A DNA stretch of 64,000 bases from Zhongshania marina (GTDB lineage Bacteria > Pseudomonadota > Gammaproteobacteria > Pseudomonadales > Spongiibacteraceae), in the NCBI RefSeq assembly GCF_002915595.1, contig NZ_PQGG01000028.1, positions 93,734 through 157,733 of the forward strand, in the 5' to 3' direction. Position numbers and translations under genes: made by a program. Under the pieces are notes generated by a model, which was not told the origin of the DNA, made no database searches, and was given only the letters and a program-made list of their open reading frames with translations. Shown piece after piece: positions 46,105-54,233 of this stretch (positions are counted from its first letter, which is position 1; every line of letters starts with the position of its first letter).

Positions 46105-46152
46105 GAGTAAAAACAAAAAGGCCGGCTTTGAGCGTCCGAACTCAAAACCGGC
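46105..46152 (-). terminator. Terminator after the TonB-dependent receptor gene
   Basis: On the minus strand GCCGGTTTTGAG and CTCAAAGCCGGC form a 12-bp stem (one G-U) followed by CTTTTTGTTTTT. It lies 19 bases after the receptor stop and explains most of the 270-base gap to yedI. Confidence 0.9.
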
Positions 46153-46170
46153 AAGCAGGTTTTTGTGGCA

Positions 46171-48723
46171 TTACCAGCGATATGACGCTTGCAGTGCAAA
46201 AGTCCTAGGAGGGTTGGTGAAACCGTGATGGGTGGTCGTGCCCGCAATGACTTTCTTAGCTACGGGGGTATCGACGGCGTATAAAATAATCAGCTCGTCG
46301 CTAAGGTTTTTACCGAGCAATGCCACTTCCCACTGGCCATCATTAGATGACAAGGAAATTCGTCCGTTGTATTGAATAAAAGCATCCTGTTTAACGCGAT
46401 CGTCTAAATTCGGAGACGGATGATATTCGTCGCTGAATATAGCGTCGAGATTGGCGCGTAATATTAATGTATTAGCAATTTCACGCTCGTAGCCAAGTAA
46501 GATATTCCCAGAATAGTCGGCAGCGTACTGATTGGTTTTACCACTATAGTCGCAGTTTATGCCGTTCGGGTTGTCGGGTAATTGGTCTTGAATGCAGGTA
46601 CCAAATTTATGGTCCTGAAATTCAAAATCTAAAAACGCTAAACCAGCGCCCAAAATAATGTGTTCGCTTAATGCCACGCGTCCGTCAAACTCCATGCCTT
46701 GGGTTACAGCACCCGCAGCATTCCCGACGTTAAATCCCAGTGTGCCATCAAATACGCTGACCTGAAGATTATCGAATTGGGTGTAAAATAGTGCGGAATT
46801 TAGTTCAGCGATGCCGTCGAATAAAGTGGTTTTTAAACCAAGTTCATAGGAGGTTGCGCGCTCTTCCTCGAACTCGAAACTACCAATTAATACTCTAGGG
46901 TTTGCAGACGTTGCAGTAGGGTTAGTGGGAGTAGGGTCTGCACTGGGAGAGGAATTAGATCGCGCATCATAACCACCTGATTTAAAACCACGTCGTGCAG
47001 AGAAATATGCCATGGCCTCGTCGTTGACATCCCATTGCAGATTTAACAAAGGTGCAAACTGGGATTCGCTTCGTTTCCCTGCTAGGTCGTGGCGTTCTGC
47101 TGCAAATGTTACCGCTGCGGCGGTATCGGTTTCACCAATAGGCAAGATTGATCCATCGGGTAAGCCGAATTCTAGTTTACGACTACCACTCTTCTTTTCG
47201 TAGGTGTACCTGCCGCCAAGTGTTAGGCGCAGAGTATCGGTCATTATCCAAGTGCCCTGTATAAATGCAGAAGCAATAATGGAATCGCTTTTAAAATCCC
47301 GTGGCGATCGAATATCTATAAGTGAATTCCCAGCATCACCGATACCTAGTAGTTCAAAACCAGTGCTACCGTTTGCACCGGGATCAATATCCCCACGAGC
47401 ACCTCCTTCTAGTATGTCGGCGGCGTTGATTAGCTGTGGTATAAGGGTAGATGGCAAAACAATCGAGTCAAAAAAGTAGAGTTCGTTGTACTGAAAATAA
47501 GTCCCTGCGATTAAGTCAAAGTTTTCACCAGGTGCAGATACCCAACGAAATTCTTGACTATATTGTTCGTACTCTTCTTCAAAGACCACCTGAAATAATG
47601 GTGCGCCGGTAAAATCACAGTCACACTCTTCGTCATATTGATAAGCCATGTAACCAGTAATCGATGTGAAAGTATTACCATTGGAATACCAGTTCATATT
47701 GACGGTAATATTTTGAGTATCGTTATTACTGAAGTCGCCGTTAGAAGAGCGCTTACGATCTGCTTTGCTATCCAATACCGAATCATCGGCCTGCATGTTA
47801 AGAATAGAACCGTTTGGTTGCAGCTGAATTAGATTGCGAATACCTGCGGGTAAAGAGCCTAACAATCCGCCAACGGCGCCCAGATCTGGAAACACGGTGT
47901 CGTTTAATATTTCACCGTAGGTGCGATCCGTGAACAAAAAAATGTCAGAATCGGAGGGGTAATCGGTCAAAATTTCTGACTGTCTCCCAACGACATCAAA
48001 GCTACCCATTTCAAGTTTTAACTTTGCATCAAAATCACTGCCTGCATCCCAGGAAAATTTCAATCGGTAGGTCGCTTCATTTCGCTCTGCCTCATCACGG
48101 TTTAAAACTTGGTTTTTAACAAAACCGTCGGTATGTCGTTGGCGCATGGCAAAGCGTGCAGTGAGTTCGTCGTTTATCGGGCCAGAGGCAACGAAATCTA
48201 TTACTTGCTCGTTAAGGTCGGGTTCGTAAGTCCCTTGAACAAAGAACTCTGCTTCATTGCTTGGCGATGCGGTCCCGATATTTATTGCACCGGCTATACT
48301 GTTTTTGCCAAGTAGAATATTTTGCGGGCCGCGTAGTATTTCAACACGCTCAAGATCCAAAAAAGGTGCGCGGGCGAGCTGGGCGCGGCCATAGTAAATA
48401 CCATCTACGTACATACCAACAGATTGCTCAAACCCCTGGTTCTCACCTGAGCCGATCCCTCGAATATAGATATCAGTGCCGATACTTGACTCGGTCATTG
48501 TAAAATTAGGAACGTAAGCTTGCAGATCCTCAATTTTAGAGAGGCCGGCCTCCATCATTTTTTCGCCGCTAATCGCACTAACCGACACCGGTACATCTTG
48601 GAGGCTTTGTGCTCTTATTTGAGCGGTAACAATCACCTCCTCAAGCTGGGGTGCTGCGTAGACCAATGCGCTTTGCATTGCAGTGAGGGAAATTGTGCTT
48701 AGCAATGTTGCTTTCTTAATCAT
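46171..48723 (-). CDS. TonB-dependent outer-membrane receptor, candidate alkane/lipid uptake
   Basis: An 850-aa outer-membrane receptor. ATG 48723 behind AGAGGTAAT gives a signal peptide (basic start, hydrophobic core, cut near YAAPQ), then the plug with EEVIVTAQ at the mature start, YIRGIGSGENQGFEQSVG and VEILRGPQNILLGKNSIAG. A 22-strand barrel with tyrosine-rich strands follows and ends in SYRW, a normal outer-membrane terminus. The frame is open a few codons further upstream (48747). It follows alkB by 64 bases on the same strand, so its ligand may be an alkane or a related hydrophobic compound rather than iron; this is inference from context. Confidence 0.93.
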   Translation of the reverse strand: MIKKATLLSTISLTAMQSALVYAAPQLEEVIVTAQIRAQSLQDVPVSVSAISGEKMMEAGLSKIEDLQAYVPNFTMTESSIGTDIYIRGIGSGENQGFEQSVGMYVDGIYYGRAQLARAPFLDLERVEILRGPQNILLGKNSIAGAINIGTASPSNEAEFFVQGTYEPDLNEQVIDFVASGPINDELTARFAMRQRHTDGFVKNQVLNRDEAERNEATYRLKFSWDAGSDFDAKLKLEMGSFDVVGRQSEILTDYPSDSDIFLFTDRTYGEILNDTVFPDLGAVGGLLGSLPAGIRNLIQLQPNGSILNMQADDSVLDSKADRKRSSNGDFSNNDTQNITVNMNWYSNGNTFTSITGYMAYQYDEECDCDFTGAPLFQVVFEEEYEQYSQEFRWVSAPGENFDLIAGTYFQYNELYFFDSIVLPSTLIPQLINAADILEGGARGDIDPGANGSTGFELLGIGDAGNSLIDIRSPRDFKSDSIIASAFIQGTWIMTDTLRLTLGGRYTYEKKSGSRKLEFGLPDGSILPIGETDTAAAVTFAAERHDLAGKRSESQFAPLLNLQWDVNDEAMAYFSARRGFKSGGYDARSNSSPSADPTPTNPTATSANPRVLIGSFEFEEERATSYELGLKTTLFDGIAELNSALFYTQFDNLQVSVFDGTLGFNVGNAAGAVTQGMEFDGRVALSEHIILGAGLAFLDFEFQDHKFGTCIQDQLPDNPNGINCDYSGKTNQYAADYSGNILLGYEREIANTLILRANLDAIFSDEYHPSPNLDDRVKQDAFIQYNGRISLSSNDGQWEVALLGKNLSDELIILYAVDTPVAKKVIAGTTTHHGFTNPPRTFALQASYRW

Positions 48724-48787
48724 AATATTACCTCTGTGGTGAGGCATGACGCGCCCACCTCGATCTAGTTATTGGATTGTTCGCGCG

Positions 48788-49954
48788 TTATGCGCTGAGG
48801 CCTTGATTAAAGCTATTGAAATAAGGTTTTAAAGTTTTAACTTTACGTGGATGAACATTTGCCTTGTTAAAATCTCCGCGATGATGCTCCACGACAAGCG
48901 GGTCCATGACCTTAAACCATAGCGGGGGAAAGTACGCTAACATCATCATTGAGGCGTAACCTGAAGGTAATTGCGGACTATCCTCGAAGTGCCGTAGCGC
49001 TTGAAAGGCACGATTTGGGTGGGCATGATGATCTGAGTGGCGTTGCAATTGATACAGAACAAGGTTGGTTACGATGTGATTACTATTCCACGAATGCTTA
49101 GGTAAGCATCGTTCGTAGCGCCCGTGGGCATCTTTCTGTCGTAACAAGCCATAGTGCTCAACATAGTTAATTACCTCAAGTAACGATGCGCCGAGTACAG
49201 CTTGTATTAAGAGGAAGGCTAGTGCTGACCAACCCAGTACAATTGTGCAAGCGCTATACAGAACGACGGTCATAGCCCAGGCTTGTAGAACGTCATTTCG
49301 CCACGTCCAAAATCCCATACCTTTACGGTAAAGTCGTTGGCGTTCAATCTCGCAGGCGGATTTAATACTTCCCACTACTGTGCGAGGCAGGAATTGCCAA
49401 AAATTCTCTCCCATTTTTGAGCTTGCGGGGTCTTCCGGTGTCGCGACTCTGCGGTGATGTCCAAAATTATGTTCCACGTAGAAATGCCCATAGGCGACGG
49501 GTGCAAGTGCTATTTTTGCTAAGAATTGACTTAAGGCGTCGCGTTTATGGCCGAGTTCATGCCCCGTATTAATGCCGATTCCGTTTACGTAAGCACAGCT
49601 GAATAGGCCGGCGATAATTCCTAGTGGGCCAAGTTCAGTGCAGGCAAACCATAAGGTAATTAACGTGCCTGCATACTGAAGTGGAATGTAGGCGTAGACG
49701 ATATAGCGATAATAATTGTCGCTTTCTAATTGTTTAACCGCAGATTCTGGTGGGTTAGAGCGATCAGTTCCGATTAAAAAATCTAAGGCAGGGATGATTG
49801 CATACACGATGACGGGTGTTAGCCACCAACCCCAAATTTGTCCGGTCTGCATATAAATTATGGCGCCGAAGATTGGGAATAGAGGCACTAAAAGCCCCAG
49901 TGACCATAAATAGCGTTTCGGATCGTGCCATTGTAGTTCAGCGCTAGTATCCAC
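48788..49954 (-). CDS. alkB: AlkB-type alkane 1-monooxygenase
   Basis: Integral-membrane non-haem di-iron enzyme that hydroxylates terminal carbons of medium-chain alkanes. The 388-aa product has about six membrane helices and all the histidine motifs: HELGHK (132-137), EHNFGHH (161-167), the alkane signature NYVEHYG (263-269) and LQRHSDHHAHP (303-313). It starts at GTG 49954 behind AAAGGGG. No rubredoxin domain is fused and no rubredoxin or rubredoxin-reductase gene is adjacent, so electrons must come from genes elsewhere. A FabR-like regulator is divergent and a TonB receptor follows. Confidence 0.97.
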   Translation of the reverse strand: MDTSAELQWHDPKRYLWSLGLLVPLFPIFGAIIYMQTGQIWGWWLTPVIVYAIIPALDFLIGTDRSNPPESAVKQLESDNYYRYIVYAYIPLQYAGTLITLWFACTELGPLGIIAGLFSCAYVNGIGINTGHELGHKRDALSQFLAKIALAPVAYGHFYVEHNFGHHRRVATPEDPASSKMGENFWQFLPRTVVGSIKSACEIERQRLYRKGMGFWTWRNDVLQAWAMTVVLYSACTIVLGWSALAFLLIQAVLGASLLEVINYVEHYGLLRQKDAHGRYERCLPKHSWNSNHIVTNLVLYQLQRHSDHHAHPNRAFQALRHFEDSPQLPSGYASMMMLAYFPPLWFKVMDPLVVEHHRGDFNKANVHPRKVKTLKPYFNSFNQGLSA

Positions 49955-49971
49955 TTTTTAACCCCTTTATT

Positions 49972-49990
49972 ATGTTTACAAGTGTTAAGT
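49972..49990. promoter_or_regulatory. Candidate operator overlapping the alkB transcription start
   Basis: The stretch TTTACA-AG-TGTTAA (49975-49988) is a near-palindrome of the TACA-N2-TGTA style known for FabR. A second, overlapping exact repeat is TTACAA, 8 bases, TTGTAA (49976-49995). It lies directly downstream of the predicted -10 box, where a bound repressor would block the polymerase. Confidence 0.55.
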
Positions 49991-49993
49991 TGT

Positions 49994-50022
49994 AATTTAT
50001 GGCATAACTTTACGGGTGTCAA
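49994..50022 (-). promoter_or_regulatory. Sigma70-type promoter of alkB
   Basis: On the minus strand TTGACA (50022-50017), a 17-base spacer and TAAATT (49999-49994). The predicted start is about 49987, 33 bases before the GTG start codon. Confidence 0.65.
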
Positions 50023-50099
50023 GTTGGGGTTTGTGTTATTTTCTGCGCTCAGAAATATTATTGATTTGCCGTAAATTCGGCGCATCGTCATACTATTCA

Positions 50100-50113
50100 A
50101 CAGCAAATGCTGT
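50100..50113. promoter_or_regulatory. Palindrome before the TetR gene
   Basis: ACAGCA-AA-TGCTGT, perfect 6-base arms, ending 18 bases before the ATG of the TetR-type regulator and next to its ribosome binding site. It is a possible autoregulatory operator. Confidence 0.4.
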
Positions 50114-50131
50114 ATTGATATTGAGGAAGGT

Positions 50132-50734
50132 ATGAGTTCGAGTAAGACCAAGCAGAGTCGAAAGGGTAATCGCGAAAAGTTAATGAATGCGGCTCTAGAG
50201 TTATTATTAGAGGATCAGAGTGGCTTGTCTGGTATCAGCCTGCGTCGTATTACTAAAGCTTGTGACTTGAGTCCACCAGCGTTTTACAGTCATTTTTCAT
50301 CAATGGAAGAATTGGGTTTAGCGCTTGTTAACGAGGTTGGTAGCACGCTTAGAAGTATCTTAAAGGGTGTGAGAGATGCCGATACAGAGGCATTAGTTAT
50401 TGCTGCGTCTGTTGAAGCCGCATTTGGGTATATTCGCGGCAATGAGTCTTTGTTTATATTAATTGCACGAGAAAGAGCAGGGAGTTCTGCTCTAATTCGA
50501 GGTGCAATTCGAAATGAAGTTCGCCAAATAGTTGAAGAAATGGCTAGTGACTTTCACTCGCGGGGGCTTTTCGCCCAATTTAGTTTGCCTGAAAAACAGG
50601 CGGCAGTAGCTGCGATAGTGTCTTTAGGTTTAGGCTTAATTCCAGATCTATTAGATTTGTCCCGAGAATCCGCTGCTGAGGGCGATGCGCTTTTGTCGCA
50701 ATTTGAATCTCAAGTGCAGTTTATTTTCTCTTAA
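50132..50734 (+). CDS. TetR-family regulator, FabR/DesT-like
   Basis: A 200-aa repressor-type protein. The N-terminal helix-turn-helix (about 12-60) reads GISLRRITKACDLSPPAFYSHFSSMEELGLALV, with landmarks LSPPAFYSHF and MEELGLALV; this is the FabR/DesT pattern of fatty-acid-composition regulators rather than that of the drug-efflux TetRs. The C-terminal helical domain should bind an acyl-CoA-like ligand and mediate dimerisation. It is divergent from alkB across a 177-base gap holding two palindromes, so control of alkB and of itself is likely. The ligand is inferred. Confidence 0.85.
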   Translation: MSSSKTKQSRKGNREKLMNAALELLLEDQSGLSGISLRRITKACDLSPPAFYSHFSSMEELGLALVNEVGSTLRSILKGVRDADTEALVIAASVEAAFGYIRGNESLFILIARERAGSSALIRGAIRNEVRQIVEEMASDFHSRGLFAQFSLPEKQAAVAAIVSLGLGLIPDLLDLSRESAAEGDALLSQFESQVQFIFS

Positions 50735-50773
50735 TGGATGAATGGTTGGTGTTTGAAACCCTGCGCGCTTTAA

Positions 50774-51517
50774 TTATATTTTTACACAAACGAAAAGTGC
50801 ATTACCGGATTGGCCATTCCAAGGTAGTAATTTTTCATAATCGTGCTCAAATATATGGACTTCGAAGTAGGGTGAGAGAAGATTTTGAAGTTCAGCAAAA
50901 CTTACCGCAACCATTGTATGTTCGTCCTGCCATAGCTGCTGGGTATTTTGCGTGGTTTTTTGAATGCTAAGTTTTAGACATTGTTGTTCACCTTTGCCGC
51001 AGTAATACCACCTAGAGCTAAATATGAATTGGCTGCCATCTTGTTCAGCACTGTGACGTGTAAATGAGTTATTGTCGATTTTATTTTTATCAACAGCGTT
51101 AAAGCAAAGCATACCATCCGGTTTTAGTGTTTTGTATGCACTCAGAATACAGCTTTTTAGATTGTCTATGCTGCCGCTATAGTGAATGGAATATAGAAAG
51201 CAACTAATTACATCGACGGATTCAGAAATTGTAAAATCGCACATGTTTTGGCGACTGAACAGGGCTTCTGGGCAACGTCGCTGCGCGATATCGAGCATTG
51301 CTTGGTTTAAATCAAGTCCTTGGCAGTGATAGCCAAGATCAATGAAATGCCTAATATGAGGCCCAGTGCCGCAGCCCAAATCTAAAAGGTTTTTCCCTTG
51401 GTTTCCAAAAATGTGTTGCAGCCTGTGGGCGGTATTGCTTTGTGCAAGGTAGTCGATATCTGCACACATTAGGTCGTAATATGCCGACAGGTCGGAGTAG
51501 AGAATGGTGTCGGTCAT
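50774..51517 (-). CDS. Class I SAM-dependent methyltransferase
   Basis: A 247-aa soluble methyltransferase. Motif I is LLDLGCGTGPHIRHF (about 38-52), the acidic end of strand 2 is in GLDLNQAML, and motif post-I/IV is around VDVISCFLYSIHYSG near 105. The architecture resembles Methyltransf_25/31 enzymes that act on small molecules; the substrate cannot be assigned. It converges with the TetR gene and follows the beta-propeller gene by 98 bases. Confidence 0.85.
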   Translation of the reverse strand: MTDTILYSDLSAYYDLMCADIDYLAQSNTAHRLQHIFGNQGKNLLDLGCGTGPHIRHFIDLGYHCQGLDLNQAMLDIAQRRCPEALFSRQNMCDFTISESVDVISCFLYSIHYSGSIDNLKSCILSAYKTLKPDGMLCFNAVDKNKIDNNSFTRHSAEQDGSQFIFSSRWYYCGKGEQQCLKLSIQKTTQNTQQLWQDEHTMVAVSFAELQNLLSPYFEVHIFEHDYEKLLPWNGQSGNALFVCVKI

Positions 51518-51615
51518 GAGTGTTTGCGCGGCGGTATAGATGGGGCCGCGCAGTATAGCAATTGCGCGAATTAAGGGAAGAAAAAGTGGCGGCGTAGCGC
51601 CGCCTTACTGGGTGC

Positions 51616-53643
51616 TTACTGCGGCCCTGTTTGTTGGCTGGGGGCAGTCCATAAGGCTGACCAAATATAATCTCCGGATAAAAAGTAGACGGCGTCGTCG
51701 TGAATAACTGAACGATGCTGTCCACCGTACCAATTTTCATTGGGAGCGGGGCTGGCGATAATATCGCCGATCAAGTCGAGGCTGGCGGCTGCAGCGTTTT
51801 CTTTGCCGTTAATTTCCATGAGATATAAGCGGTTCTCGTTTACGTAGCCGTTTTCTTCGCTGTTGTACGAGGACTGAACAGGCACCGTAAGACGGTCGCT
51901 GCCATCGGCTTGTTGAAGATAGGTAAACGCGTGGCGGTTGTACTGAGCCTCTGAGTAATTCCAGCCATCTTCCTTGCCTAATAGCAGGGTAGTGAGTTCG
52001 CTTGGATTACTAATATCAGTCACGTTGAATAGGCTGAGTTTTACTAAACCTTGATTCTGGGCAGATTGACCAACGCCGAGTAAAAGATTGTTATTTACTG
52101 GGTGTAAGAAATCTGAAAAGCCGGGAATTTCTAGCTCGCCTGCGATATATGGGTCCGCTGGGTTAGTGAGGTCGAGCACGTATAAAGGGTCAATCTGCTC
52201 AAAGCTCACAAGATAGAGGCGGTCGTCTAAAAATCTCACGCCATATAGATCTTCATTTGGTTTGCCGATTTCAGCAGGTCTATTTTTATTGGGTAAAACA
52301 GATATTTGCTCTAGGCGTAAGTCGTTCGACGCTTCTTGTAAGATCGTTAATTGGTGGTCGCGAATATCGCTGCTGTCGCCTGTATAGAGGGTGGTAACCA
52401 CGCGCAACATATCGTCTTTCTCAGATAATCTAAAGTCGACTTGACCGCGATTCCATAAATACCCCATTAAATCTGCGGAACCGCGATAGGCAGGTTTGCC
52501 GCTTCCCAGTGCAAATTTATGTATACGGGTTTGGCCCTCGCTATTCCCGTAGCGAGCTTGACTTAGATAAAGCGCTTGGGCAGACATATATACACCGCTG
52601 GCGTCTTCGTTGTAACAGGTGGTTTGGGCGTTACTGGGGTTGCTTAATGGGACCGCAGTAATGCTAGTAATAACGGGATATGCATATTCGTCGCTGGGGT
52701 CGTCGCGGGTAATTAAACAGTCTTTTGCCGCAAATAGCGGCCGAGTCTGCTCGTTGACGGTGATATTGGGAATAATGTCTGCTGGCGTCGTATTGGCTAA
52801 GGTCTCTTTGTTTGCGTCAGCTTCTTGTTTATTTGCTGGATAGTAATAAATATTATCCCAGTGGGGGGTGTGACGGCTAATAAGGTACAGCGTGTCGCCA
52901 ATGCGGCGACTATCCACAAAGCCTCCTTCAATCCTCAGATCCCAAGTTTTTTCGATATTATCTATATCTGCCGTATCGTAAATTTTAATGGCCAGCGCCT
53001 GCTGTCCCCAAGGCGCGATTTGTTGCCAAACATCGCCGTAGGTGCCGTAGTATTGGCTGGTGGCGATACTGATTAGGCTGTCGTTTTGGATGAATAATCC
53101 CTGTACATACTCACCATCTTCCAGCGGTATTGTCGCTACCTGTTGCGCTGTTGCGGCGTCTGGATTGGTACTTAAAATCCGAATACTGCCGGGGTTCTGT
53201 GGGTTTGGTGGTGGCACTAGGGCGTCGCTAGCAAAAGCCGCATCGGTGACAAAACAACAGCTGTGCTGGATGGTCGGTACGATATATAGATAGTCGCCGT
53301 CGTATTTGAGTACATCAAATTCATCAACATCAGTTTCTAATGTGTAAGTGCTCGAATATCCACCGGCAGATGCGTCATCAGCGGTGACACCTCCTACGGG
53401 CTGCTGCGCAGACAGTTCCTGTTCGTTGCGAGTAGTTTGGGTGTACGCGGCTTTAAAGCGCGAAACGAATTCCTCTTCGCTATTCACCGCGCGTAATAAG
53501 CTGCTTGATTGATCATCGTTGTTATTCGGAGGAGTGCTTGAACCGCCAGAGCCGCCTCCACAGGAGGCCACACTGATGGAAAGTATTGCCAAGTATAGGT
53601 ACGTCGCTTTGCTTCTAAGGTGTCTGATGACATTGTTATTCAT
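51616..53643 (-). CDS. Beta-propeller domain lipoprotein
   Basis: A 675-aa secreted protein of the Beta_propel family (function unknown). The N terminus is a lipoprotein signal with lipobox SVASC followed by a GGGSGGSS linker, so the protein should be attached to a membrane. After an acidic, low-complexity region (about 30-90) come repeated beta-strand units with landmarks such as DVLKYDGDYLYIVP, IYDTADIDNIEKTWDLRIEGG, GVRFLDDRLYLVSFEQIDPLYVLDLT and LFNVTDISNPSEL. These give a propeller with regularly spaced aromatic strands. Two central cysteines (in DCLITRDD and TCYNED) could form a disulfide. Confidence 0.82.
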   Translation of the reverse strand: MNNNVIRHLRSKATYLYLAILSISVASCGGGSGGSSTPPNNNDDQSSSLLRAVNSEEEFVSRFKAAYTQTTRNEQELSAQQPVGGVTADDASAGGYSSTYTLETDVDEFDVLKYDGDYLYIVPTIQHSCCFVTDAAFASDALVPPPNPQNPGSIRILSTNPDAATAQQVATIPLEDGEYVQGLFIQNDSLISIATSQYYGTYGDVWQQIAPWGQQALAIKIYDTADIDNIEKTWDLRIEGGFVDSRRIGDTLYLISRHTPHWDNIYYYPANKQEADANKETLANTTPADIIPNITVNEQTRPLFAAKDCLITRDDPSDEYAYPVITSITAVPLSNPSNAQTTCYNEDASGVYMSAQALYLSQARYGNSEGQTRIHKFALGSGKPAYRGSADLMGYLWNRGQVDFRLSEKDDMLRVVTTLYTGDSSDIRDHQLTILQEASNDLRLEQISVLPNKNRPAEIGKPNEDLYGVRFLDDRLYLVSFEQIDPLYVLDLTNPADPYIAGELEIPGFSDFLHPVNNNLLLGVGQSAQNQGLVKLSLFNVTDISNPSELTTLLLGKEDGWNYSEAQYNRHAFTYLQQADGSDRLTVPVQSSYNSEENGYVNENRLYLMEINGKENAAAASLDLIGDIIASPAPNENWYGGQHRSVIHDDAVYFLSGDYIWSALWTAPSQQTGPQ

Positions 53644-53839
53644 GGTGATACCCTTTGCACTCTACAGTATGTGGATTTTGTGCCGCTGGTGTGCCTACTA
53701 TCAGTTTAGCGCTCCTGTAGCCCATGTAAATTGGTAGAAGCACTTAATTTACTGGAAATGCGAGGGAGTACACTGAAATACTTAACCTAGTCTCAGTGTA
53801 TACGTTAAGCTTTGAAAACACTTACGAAACTCTAAAACT

Positions 53840-54157
53840 ATGCGTTACTACAGCTTAGAAAAATACATCAATTTATTTGACGGCTACCGAAAGGTTTTTA
53901 AAATTGATAGCCATAATTTAATGCTGTTGCAAACAGATGGCGCCCGCTATTTGATTGAGAGCAGTTGTCCGCACCGAGAGTACCCGCTGAGTAGCTCAGA
54001 TGTTGAGGGTTTAGAGTTGGTTTGCCCCCAACACGGCTACCGCTTTGATATACAGAGTGGCGCTCTCAAACACTATAGCGAAGAGTTATGTCGCAATTTG
54101 CGGTGTTATGAGCTGGTTGATCGAGATACTGAGGTGGGGGTTATGCTTGAGTATTAA
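53840..54157 (+). CDS. Small Rieske [2Fe-2S] protein
   Basis: A 105-aa single-domain Rieske protein. The two cluster-binding boxes are SSCPHRE (Cys-x-His, about residue 45) and LVCPQHGYRFDIQSG (Cys-x2-His, about 63). There is no signal, membrane anchor or fused oxygenase domain, so it is likely a soluble ferredoxin-type electron carrier. No oxygenase alpha subunit or reductase gene is adjacent. It could serve an oxygenase elsewhere; a link to the AlkB system 4 kb away is only speculative. Confidence 0.85.
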   Translation: MRYYSLEKYINLFDGYRKVFKIDSHNLMLLQTDGARYLIESSCPHREYPLSSSDVEGLELVCPQHGYRFDIQSGALKHYSEELCRNLRCYELVDRDTEVGVMLEY

Positions 54158-54177
54158 ACTGTAAAACCGATATAAAC

Positions 54178-54215
54178 AAAAAAGCCCTGACAAGGTTTGT
54201 TGTCAGGGCTTTTTT
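54178..54215. terminator. Bidirectional terminator between the Rieske gene and fusA
   Basis: AAAAAAGCCCTGACA and TGTCAGGGCTTTTTT flank a loop of about eight bases, with A and T runs on both sides, between two convergent genes. Confidence 0.92.
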
Positions 54216-54233
54216 AGGGCTTAGCTAAGTGTA

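Noticed and set aside
46046-46228. 60-codon plus-strand open frame after yedI
   Set aside because: It spans the minus-strand terminator of the TonB receptor gene and runs into the receptor coding end.
46171-48723. TonB receptor as a plain siderophore receptor
   Set aside because: Not excluded by sequence, but there are no siderophore genes or Fur-like box that I could identify, and its place 64 bases after alkB makes a lipid or alkane ligand the better working idea.
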